In this document: positions 31,516 through 43,406 of the stretch, piece by piece | Layout: each line of letters opens with the position of its first letter | How positions within the stretch are numbered: position 1 is the first letter of the stretch | NCBI RefSeq assembly: GCF_027172205.1 | Contig: NC_070611.1 | Coordinates: 60,135,979-60,199,978, forward strand | Source of the DNA: Podarcis raffonei | Lineage: Eukaryota; Chordata; Lepidosauria; Squamata; Lacertidae | Length of the DNA: 64,000 bases | Reading direction: 5' to 3' | Program-made: the position numbers and the translations under genes | The notes under the pieces: model-generated | Databases searched by the model: none | What the model was told of the DNA's origin: nothing | What the model saw: the letters and a program-made list of their open reading frames with translations, nothing else

Positions 31516-33683
31516 TTATTCCACATCTGGTGGGCAATACTGTGGGTGATCAGCGTATCTGAAACGAAACAAAAGAGAGTCAACACTCAGGGTGGGGAAG
31601 ATGCACAAGCAACGAAAATTGATCTGTTGCTAGCCATTGCCTCATGAGACCATTTCACACAGTGAATTGTAAGCTCCCCAAGTTTGCCATCAAATGCCCA
31701 CCCTGCTCAAAATCTGGGAGGCTGAAAGTCAAAATGGTCCACCATATTACAATCTAAAACTTGAAATACTGGGATGATCATATGTCCGTCTTCTCACTAG
31801 AGAAAATAACCCCTAGATGATGAATACAGCCCTGGTTGCTGATCAAAGTGGTACAAAAGGGTTGGGTCAAAGGTCTCCCTCCTCTTCCCCAGCGTCTTTT
31901 TGAGACTTTCAGGGGGAGAAGGACAAATGCTGTTTTGGGAGTCCCTTACTGGCAGTAATGCATGAGGCAGCCATATTTCCCCCATCAAATGCTCCTGGGA
32001 ATGTCTGCACATCATTGTATGGCATTGGTCTCAAGGGTATTTGGAAGCCTGGTTTCAAAGCACAGAGCAACTGCCGGGTGAGCAGCAAAGCTACAACTTG
32101 CTTTTTATATTGGAAAAAGATCCTGAATTGCCATGGGGTAAATTATGGGGAGTTTAGAAGTCCACCCCAAACATCACATTTTGTCAGAAACTGGACTTTT
32201 TCAAGACTGTCTAGGGCCAAAAACTACTGGGATAGCTCAGTCGGGAATGGATGGAACTCTTGATCTCAGGGCCATGGGTTTGAGCCCCGTGCTGGGCAAA
32301 AGATTCCTGCATTGCAGGGGGTTGGACTAGATGACCTCCCTGGTCCCTTCCAACTCTACAGTTCTATGACATGGACACTTGTCCATACACTTGCACCCCA
32401 TTCCAAGTATGCATGGGGCTTTGGTACAAGGGATCCACAGTAATTCCTTCTATAGTTTCACCTAATTCTCTATGAAGAGAAGAGATGGATGACAGATCTT
32501 TTCTTCCTTTTGCTCTCGCAGTGTGAATTCTTGCGTGAAGCACTTTTATGTATTCGTATGCATACTATTTAAATATGACTTACACGTCCCATTTTAAATA
32601 GCTCATGCCTTTGTGAAGGCCATCAATGGATTTCATATCCTCCTCAGACAGCTGGAAAGTAAGTGCCTGTCAGGGGGAGAAAATAAAATGCTGAGGTGCT
32701 TTTACCTCATGTCTTCTTTTTGCACCTCAGAGCTGTGCACTTTTTTCCAGCAACAGAGAAACCAAAGCAAACTTTTCTACCACCTTCCAAAGTTCAAATC
32801 CTTCATTCAACAGCTTCAGTCCAGATGTCCTCCCACTGAGGGAATTTTATATGCATAGTAATGTAGGTTTGCAATAGAACAGGAGTGGGGAAACCGTGGC
32901 CCCCCAGATGTGGATGGACTCCAACTCCCCATCAGTCTTTGCCATCATGACCAATGGTCAGGGATGAGGGAAGTCACAACCCAGTAAATATTGTCTAGTA
33001 CTTCTTCAGTAGTCACAGCTGTCCATGAAAGAACAGGTCAATTCTGTGTCCAGGGCAGCTGTCTACCAGCTCCAACTGGTATGCAGGCTGAAACCCTACC
33101 TGCCCGCAGACTGTCTCGCCAGAGTGGTACATGCTCTAGTTATCTCCCACTTGGACTACTGCTAAAGGGCTACCTTTGAAGGTGACCCTAAAACTAAAAC
33201 AAATCCAGAATGCGGCAGCTAAACTGGTGACCGGGAGTGGCCGCCGAGACCATATAACACCGGTCCTGAAAGGCCCATATTAGCTCCCAGTACATTTCCG
33301 AGCAAATTCAAAGTGTTGGTACTGACCTTTAAAACCTTAAATGGCCTCGGCCCGGTATACCTGAAGGAGCGTCTCCATCCCCATCGTTCAGCCTGGACAC
33401 TGAGGACCAGCGCCAAGGGCCTTCTGGCGGTTCCCTTGCTGTGAGAAGCCAAGTTACAGGGAACCAGGCAGAGTCCCTCCTTGGTAGTGGCACCCACCCT
33501 GTGGAATGCCCTCCCATCAGATGTGAAGGAAATAAACAACTATCTGACTTTTAAAAGACATCTGAAGGCAGCCCTATTTAGGGAAGTTTTTAATGTTTGA
33601 TGTTTTATCGTGCTGTTCACATTCTGTTGGGAGCTGCCTTGAGTAGCTCGGGAAACCCAGCCTGATGGACGGCATATAAATAA

Positions 33684-33730
<47 letters not shown>

Positions 33731-36700
33731 TGCAGTGTATAGCTAAACTGCCGAGTTATGTGACCCGTGAGTTCACAGTGTTCAAATGTTGTGCTTTTTC
33801 AGTATTGTTTTTTAATGGATTAATATATGCTGCTTTACCTGGATATCTTCCTCAATTTGCTCTCTGGTGTCGGCCTTCACTATGACCACCAGGCCGCGCT
33901 GCAGTTGGTAGCGAATAGCCACGAGAGCTGGGCTTTTGTTGTACTTCTTGGCAATCGCAACCAACAGAGGGACTTCAAGCAGGGGAGGAGCTTCTGGATT
34001 TAACCTGTTGGAGAGCAACAAGGGGAGAAGGTATGTTTCTGGTGTCAAGATGCACAAACATATACACACAAATATAGGATGGGGGACACTTGGTTTGACA
34101 GCAATATATATGAAAAGGATCTAGGGGTCTTTGTAGACCACAAGCTTAACATGATTCACAGTGTGATGCAGCAGGAAGATAAGCTAATGCTATTCTAGGC
34201 TGCATCAGCAGAAGTATAGTGTTCCCATCAAGGGAAGTAATAGCAGCACTCTATTATGCATTGGTGAGACTTTACCTGGAATACTGTGTCCAGTTCTGGA
34301 CTCCACAGTTTAAGAAGCATATTGACCAGCTGGAATATGTGGAGAGGAGGGCAAACAGAATGATAAAATATCTGGAACCTGAGCCACATGAGGAATGGTT
34401 GAAGGAGCTAAGAATGTTTAGCATGGAGAAGGGTAGACGGACAGGTGATGTGATAACCATCTTTAAATATCAGAAGGGCTGCCTCATGGAAGATGGCGCT
34501 CGCTAATTTTTTATTGCTACAGTGCCGGGGTAACTAAGAAAGAAAAGAAAAAAGCCCCAACAGGCCAATGGGGTTGGTGTCTGCTCAGTGTATAAAGAAT
34601 CCTGAGTACCTGTTGGAGAGAAAATATGGAGCATTGGGGCGGGAGGTGAAATGTAATGGAGTGTCCTGGAAGAAGGCACGGCTCACTGGACTGAAGCCAG
34701 AACAAGAGAACTCAGTATTGCAAAGTTTTGTTGCTGGTCCCACTTGTGAAAAATAATTATTAGGGTGGCATCCAATACAGATGAAAACAATAGAAATGTA
34801 GGGAACAGGCTATGTAAAAAGTGAAATGCTATAATAATTTAAATGTAAGGCTGGATGGAGGGCCCTTTCATCCCTGCCAGTCTTGGTGATTGCAACCAAC
34901 AGGACAGCAGAGCAACATGGAAAGAGTGTGCATTTTTGGTGGGCAGAATATAGATATCAGCATTGGCCGGGCCATCCAATATATGCTATCTTTAAAGGTT
35001 GGTTAGTTGATTTGAATTAATTTAAGTTTTTAGTATAGTGCTTTCCCCCCAATAAATCACAAGCTCATACTTTGCGTGTGGATCATTCTGTAGCCAAAAT
35101 GGTAGCATCCATGCACAAAAGAGAGGTCTTTTTCTTTGCTGAGGTACAATCAGTATTTGCGGGGGGGGGGGGGATGCAACAGCACTTTCTCCCCTGGCGC
35201 CGTTGGGCCCGCCCTCACTTAAATATAGTGCACCCTCCTCACAGAACACCAATTCCACGAATTCCTACAAACTACCCCAGATTATCTTGTGGGGGTTTTC
35301 CCTTGTGTGAGGGAAAACTTAATACTTTGGATTTGATCAAATAAACAACAAAGATTTTGTTAAACAAAGGAAGTTTATGACACAAGTGGGTGAAACATAG
35401 GATACTTCAGATTATAATTCTCTTTCACTTCAGTTCTTTCTCAGTTGTTGCACGGCGGTTGCCCCTTAATACTTTGGTTCTTAAACAAGGTGGTACTTCC
35501 TGTCAGTTACACACCCCTTTGACAACCCTACTCCTGAGGTACTCCAAGTAACAGACCCAAGGGATCTCCATAGCCCCCTTAACTGGTTTGGGAGTCTTCT
35601 CTTTTTGTAGAAGAATCTCTCCCCTCCTGACTGGAATGAATCCAAAGTGGGCTGTCTTTTTTTCCAGCTTCCACTTCTCCTGGCTCAGCTTCAGCCTCCC
35701 AGTTAATTCCTGGCCTATTACTCTTACAGGACACCACACACTGTCCTTCACACTAAGCTCAGAGACTCCTTTCTCTAGCTTGTGATATATTCCTCAGAGT
35801 GGATGTTTTCACTCAGAAGCAACTCTCTCTCTCCCTCCCTCCCTATTCTCCCAACCTACCAAACTGTCTCTCCAAATCCTCTCCTTTTCATCTCCCCCTC
35901 CTGGAACCCCAGCCAAAAAGAAAAAGAAAACACTTGGGGACCCAACCTGTCCAGCAAAACAAACTTTTCCGTCACAGGGGTACCTAAGGAGGGAAAGAAA
36001 GGCCCAAAGAATCCTGTGTGACTGTTGGAGAGTTGAGATGGAAAAGAGGGAGGGAGTTCAAATGAAATGGAGGATCCTGGAAGAATGCACAGCTCATTGT
36101 CTTGAGAAGGAGAACTCAATATTTGTTGCTGGTCTCACTTGTAAAAAATAAGCATTTAAGTGGCTTCCAAGATAGATAAAAACAACACAATTCAAAATTC
36201 TGAGACACACGAAACAAGCTATGTAAAAAGAGAAATGCTATAATTATTAGCAAGGCAGGGTGCAGGGCCCTTTCATTCCTGCCATTCTACTGCTTAAAGC
36301 AACATTAAACATAATATAAATGTGATTTGAAAACAGCACAAAATTTCAGAAGCAGAAATTATGAAATAGCCCCCTGCCTGTAACATTTAAAAACATGTGT
36401 TTGGGAGAAGTCAAACAGTTATATTAAAAAATATGTCTAAAATGGGATGTGAAGAGCTTTGCAAATCTCTCTCTGGAATGAGTTCCCCAATTGTGGGGCC
36501 ACTACAGAAAAGGCCCTGGTGCTGGTATCCAACATGAGGATCTTTATTAATTGTGGGGCCAAGAGTACAACCTTCAGAGCTGATCTGGATGCTGGGGAAT
36601 AGTGGGCCTTGGTGGTGCCTGAGGTGGTCCCCAAACGTTTTGGCTTCATCTCTTACCATCTTGGGTCCCTTTGGGATCCCAGGACACAATATCCTTCTAG

Positions 36701-39700
36701 GATGATATCGTTTGACTTGCAGAAGGCCAGCAGCTTGCTTTGGTTCCGATAAGGATGGCATTCAACCTGTAGATTCAAAATCCCCCAACGCAACCCAAAA
36801 GTGAGAATTCAGGTGAAACAAAGAATACCATGAAATAAAGGAAAGGCAGAAAAGCAGAACCATGCTATTATTTCTTGAAATATCCTGTTGTTACCATTCT
36901 TAAAGTGTGTTGTGTTTTCTGATGCATCAGAATCTTTAGATGACCATTCTTGCTTTTGTGGTTTCCATTGCCATGCTCCTCATCCATGAAATATGTGTTA
37001 GCTGAAGATGGGGGACAGGGCTTATTCCCCCACAATCTCCTGTCACTCCAGCCCTGTTGAGTCATTATACCCAAAGAAGAAATGTCCTGGGCACACTGTT
37101 CTGCCTGCAGTGTCTCTATTTCTGGTCACTCAGTCTCTGAATTTTCTACATTGAGCAGAAAGGTCTGATGGGGGATTTGCCTGGTTTTCCATCAAGCTGA
37201 GCAGATGATCTGGGACTCTGCTTTATCAGTGTCTCAATAAACTGAAATTTCCAATCAAATTGAGCAGTGGAGACATCAGAAAATAAAATTAGGGGAAGAA
37301 GGGCACAAGACATTTCAAAGAGGGCAGTTGTTTTTATTAAAGATTTCTGAGGTTAAAAAAATATGTGCATCGTCTCCTTTTTCAAGTTGCATTTTCTACA
37401 GATTAATTTCATTTGTTGTGAGACACAGACTCAGTCTCTGAATTTTCTACGTTGAGCAGAAAGGTCTGATGGGGGATTTTCCTGGCTTTCCATTAACTTG
37501 AGCAGATGATCTGGGACTCTGCTTTATCAGGGTCTCAATCAACTGAAATTTCCAATCAAATTGAGTGTATGATATGTTAATAAAGTAGTTTAGCCAAAAT
37601 GCTGCGCTGCTGAGTCTGTCACGCGAATTGCTAATAGTCTGCTGTTCCTAAGTGTGCTGATGCCTCTTGATATCAGTCGCTGTGATGTTCGGGCTGGAGA
37701 AACCTCTTGAAGCTCCCGAACGACTGACCAGGAGGGAGAGAACATGCCAGTCGGGCATGTGTCTCTAACGGAGTCCTACTTGCGTGTAGGATGATCCTGA
37801 CACTGACTGCTTGCAGGCCTCCTTCTACCTGGTATGCTTGTTTCAAACATTATGGACTTCTCCACACTTCCTTTGTCTGAGGATTCAGAAATCTTGATTA
37901 AATGAGAACTCATTACTGGTTCCAGGAATTTAGGGGAGTCCACCCCACAACTCATAACCATATCTTCTTGTGACTGGATCTGCAACCTTATAGCCTTAAG
38001 CAAGTTTTTTCAGAGAATGGCTGTGTTTGTCAAATCAAAGGTCCTCTCACAAAAGAGCTTAAATAAATAAGCTTTCAACAGTGTTTGGAACAAACCCCTA
38101 CAAAAGGCAATCACACTTGACCTGGTTTATCACTGGCTTGTATTTCAATCCTGGCTTGTTCAGGATCATTTCCAGGTGCTTACGGGTGAAGTTGGACACT
38201 CCGATGGACCTCACCAAGCCGGCATCTTTGCACGCCTCCATTGCCTGGCAAAGAAAGCACAACATGTTTGTTGAGTGATGTTTGTTGAATAGCTGAGGCC
38301 ACACCTTTTTCCAGACTAAAATTGGAGTCTTATAGTTCACCAGCTCTCATAGGAGCCATTGTGTGAGTCATTGTTCTGGACATGCCTCCTCTGGTGCAAG
38401 GCTACTGTGCTCTGTATCTGAATGACTCAAGGGATGGATTTCCTAATTTCCTACCTCCCATGTCTGACGAAGATCTACGTTTTCAATCATCAATTTTTTG
38501 TCTTCTCCCATGGGAAATAAATCTGGTCCAGGCTGGAAAAGAAGGAGGCGGAGGGAATAAGTGCATTTCATGCCTAGAAGTTCACAAGTACCACATTTCA
38601 CATTCTTGTTTATTCAAGAGGGATAAAGTGTTACTCTGTCCAGGAAAAAATACTTATGGTGAAATATTAGGTAAAGGTAAAGGTAAAGGTAAAGGTTAAG
38701 GACCCCTAGACAGTTAAGTCCAGTCAAAGGTGACTATGGAGTTTTCCAAGTTTCCAAGTTTTATTATGGCAAAAGCCAGTGACACTAAACACCACAAGAT
38801 CAAACAAAAAGAAATCAACAACAACATCAGAAAAAAATAAAATAAAGGATTACACAAGGGAACTTCGCAGTGTGCCATTCAACAGAAGAGATTTACGCTT
38901 CCTGATTACTAAAGTGCAAAATTTGGCCACCTCATATGATATTGAGCTTGAGGAATCTTCCAGAAGGTATTTTCGTAGAATTTTGGGGGAGGATTCCAAA
39001 TAATGTTGTAGGGGTATGAATTTTGATAAAAGCGGCAAAATAAGTTGAACTCGCTCTTCACTATAAAATTCGCAAAATAGAAGGATGTGTGTGACAGATT
39101 CTACCTTATTAGACATACAGGGGCAGAGGCGCGCATGCATTGGTACCCGCGTGAATTTGCCGTACAGCACTGCTGAGGGCATTGTCTCAAAGCGGGCTCT
39201 AGAGAAAGCCCATCTATAAGCTTCGTTAGTGATGTTAGTTAAGTAAGGGGCAGTTGCAAAATTAGGCCAAGCTTTTAAACATCTATACGTCTCCGGGAGT
39301 AGGGCGTCTTCTTGTTGTAATTCGACATCGTAAAGTCTCTGAGTGATAATTGCTTTTGCCTTATTCAGAGTTCCCAAAAAAAGGTTTTCAGGGTTTAGGC
39401 CAATTTGTTTGATCTTATTAGTTATTTGCATAAGCCAAGGAGGATAGGGAACTGCGGCCAGGAAGCAAGGTAACAGTCCCTTAGGATTGTAATGGATTTT
39501 CAGCCAGAGGGATATTGCTTGCTCCCAGACTTTTAATTCCACTCTGGGCAGTCCTGCCTCTTGCCTTAAGACTGCATTAGGTGTACACTTTGGGGTAGCA
39601 AATAATGATCTTAAGAATTTTGATTGTACTGTTTCAAGGGTCTTAAGGTTGGCAGAGGGGCTAATTTGAGAGCCATACAGGAGTTGGGCTAAAGATTTTG

Positions 39701-42700
39701 CCTGAAAAACTTTTAGGGCCATCGGGAGGAAGCCAGCTCCTTTCCTTCTGAATAATCTAAGGATGGCATTTGCACTTCTTCCTGCTGATATAGCTGATGT
39801 GGTCAGGTGTGTTGACAATTTGGCATTATAAGAGAAAGTAATGCCTAAGTATTGGAAGGTCTTAGTCTGTTCAATGGCGTTTCCCTTTACGCTCCAATTA
39901 TCTTTCCTGAAGGAGCGGTTAAAATGTACAATTTTGGTTTTAGCAAAATTAATTGTTAACAGTTCAGTGTTACATTGGTCACTAAACTTTCCTAAGGCAC
40001 GTTTCAGACCCACTTTGGTTTGAGAGAGAAGAGCAGCGGGTGACTATGGAGTTATGGCGCTCATCTTGCTTCCATACCGAGATAGCTGGCATTTGTCCTT
40101 AGACAGCTTTCCGGGTCATGTGGCCAGCATGACTAAACCTCTTCTGGTACAACGGAATACCATGACGGAAACCAGAGCACACGGAAACACCATTTACTTT
40201 CCCGCCTCAATGGTACTCATTTATCTACTTGCACTGGTGTGATTTCTAATTGCTAGGTTGGCAGAAGCTGGGACAGAGCAATGGGAGCTCACCCCATTGC
40301 AGGGATTTGAACCGCCGACCTTCTGATTGGCAAGCCCAAGAACTACATGTCCACCAGCATCCCCCCATTGCAATATTAATACAGTATTGTCTCTTTTAAC
40401 CCAGTGGTGGGAATCAGTGGATCTCCAGGCTTTGCTGGCCTCCAAGTCCCATCAGCTGCAGCCAGCAAGGACAGTGATCAGGGATGATAGGAGTTGCAAT
40501 TGAGCAACATCTGGAAGGCCACAGGTTCCCCAAACATGCTTTAATCCCCCCCCCCCTAGAACAAACTGTCTTCTCTCTCTGCACAGGCCTGTCTCCCCAT
40601 CTCTCCAACCCCTTTTTTCTTCCCTCGCTCCCTCGCCAAGTCCTGCTATGCAGATGATTTCTTACATATGATGCCCATGTAGTTAATGTAATAAGTATAT
40701 GCAACTGTTTTCTTTAACTGGCATGGTTTCTCCCCCCAAATCTGGGAGCGGTCATTCCTTGATTGAGATATAGTAAAGCAGAGAACTGTCAGCATCTCTA
40801 AGAAATAACAATTCCCAATGTTCCTTCAGGGAATAAAATATTTTTAGTAGGCTCTCCCCTCCCATTCAAATATTGTACTCAATACTTGCATTATGACATC
40901 AATAATTATTTACCTTCATAGAATACGGATTGTGCATTAAGAACAGATCCATGTAGTCAAACTGGAGTTTCTTCAGGGATTCTTCTATGCATTTCCTAAC
41001 TAGCTCAGGGCGGTGGAAGGTACTCCAGAGCTGTCAAAAATATAAAGAGATTTATATTTTCACACAGCCATACAGTTTTTGGGTCTCGGGACAGTTTAGC
41101 TCTGGCAGATGACTATTCCAGTGTGCACAGTGTTAAGGACACACTCAAATATTGTTCTGAAGAGTATTTTGAATTGCTGTGGTGAGGTAAAGCAAATTTA
41201 AAGTCATCATTGCTAATAAACAGTATTTTTACCATTTATTTATGAAATTTATATATTGCCCTTCATCAAAAGATTGCATCATGATGCAGGCGCTATATTT
41301 TACAGTGGTACCTCGGGTTACAGACACCTCGGGTTATAAACACTTCGGGTTACAGACACTGCTAACCCGGAAGTAGTACCTCAGGTTAAGAACTTTACCT
41401 CAGGATGAGAACAAAAATCGCGCACCAGTGGTGCGTTGGCAGTGGGAGGCCCCATTCGCTAAATTGGTACCTCAGGTTAAGAACGGTTTCAGGTTAAGAA
41501 CGGACCTCCGGAATGAATTAAGTACGTAACCAGAGGTACCACTGTACTCTTTTTTTTAAAAAATGCCAAACTCACTCACTTTTCCAGTGTAGAAAATGTC
41601 TTCCCTTTTTATTGTTCCGTCTGCAATCTTCGCACGAACAGCCCGCCCAACGTGCTCCTCTGTCTGGTATACATATGCACTATCAATAAGACGGAAGCCG
41701 TATTCTATTGCTATCTTTGCAGCCTCCTCACACTTACTTTTGGGAACCTGCCGGTTGAAAAGGTGAAAAGGTTAGTCAAGGTCTCTGCTTCAGTGGGGAA
41801 ATTAATATCAGAGGGTACCTGTAAGTAACACTGAGTATCGGTGAACATTTTCAAACTAGACCTGAGTCTCAGGGACTCAGCTAGGCTGGCCCTAAACAAG
41901 TGAAAAGAAAGAAAAAGCGTAAAGAAAAAGCAATTTATGTATACAGTATGTGTTGCATGTGCGATATAACATTGTGCCACCAGATGGCAAAATGGAGTCT
42001 TGTTTTTCTCTACCTGTTTTCCCTGTTTAAATTTACAGCACTTTATACTGAAACGCTTCTTTGATGTGTCTAGATCCATCCCTGCTGATGCCTGGGTCCT
42101 CTTTCATGTGGAAAGGTGGCACTGACCAGCAATGACAAAAGGGCTCCAATCAATGTTGCAAGGTGTTGAGCTGCCATTTTAATTTCCCACAATCCCTCTG
42201 CCAGCACACACCAAGGCACTATGGGAAATTAAAACGGGTGCTCCCAGGTAGCTGCCAGGTGGGAAACAGGATGAAATCTTATCTTGTGTTCGTGATATGT
42301 GTTAGAATTCCTGCTCCATGATTGCAGTCATGGGATTGCTGTCTATCACATGATGGTATATGTTTTGACTCCACAGAGTGGGAAGTGACAGAGACAGGAT
42401 GTTTGTGTTACTGTGTTCTGTGAAGTGGGACTATTGTCCTTTGTCCTTTTTCTTTCTGCTGTCTGATGCTAGAGAGAGAGGGTGCCATGTTGCAGCGCTC
42501 CGTGTGCGTTTATATCTAAATAAAGTAGATTAGCCAAAATGTTGAGTTGCTGAGGTCTGTTGCTCAAGTTGCGCAAACTCTGCGGATCCCTAAGTGTGAC
42601 GATGTCTGTTGGCATCGGTCGCTGTGATGTTCGGGCAGAAGAAAGCTTTTGAAGCTCCCAAACGATCGACCAGGAGGGAGGGAACATGCCGGTCGGGCAT

Positions 42701-43353
42701 GTGTCTCTGCCAGGGTCCTACTCGAGTGTAGGCTGAGCTCCTGACAGTACGCGCATGTATGGGAAATAGCAATTTCTGAGTGCTTGACCCAAACATGCCA
42801 GATTTATTCATGGATTTATTAATGGTCAGGCAAAGAGAGACAATTTTTAGGACTTTCAGGATCACATCAATAAGTCAGCAGAGTTATTGCAACCCCCTAT
42901 AACACATGTATCTCTATGGAGACTACTAATTAATTAGTGAACCTAGAAGAAGAAGAAGAAGAAGAAGAAGAAGAAGAAGAAGAAGAAGAAGAAGAAGAAG
43001 AAGAAGAAGAAGAAGAAGAATTTTTTATATCCCACTTTATCACTACCCCAAGGAGTCGCAAAGTGGCTAACATTCTCCTTTCCCTTCCTCCCCCACAACA
43101 AACACTCTGTGAGGTGAGTGGGGCTGAGAGACTTCAAGAAGTGTTACTGGCCCAAAGTCACCCAGCAGCTGCATGTGGAGGAGTGGGGAAGTGAACCCGG
43201 TTACCCAGATTATGAGTCTATCACTTAACCACTACACCACACTGGCTCTCTTTTATGTATACACAGTACCTTACCGTTTCATAGCTGACAATACCATAAA
43301 ATGTACTCCATGTTTTGGTTTGTCTTTTATGTTATATTGATGGTGTTACTGTT

Positions 43354-43406
<53 letters not shown>

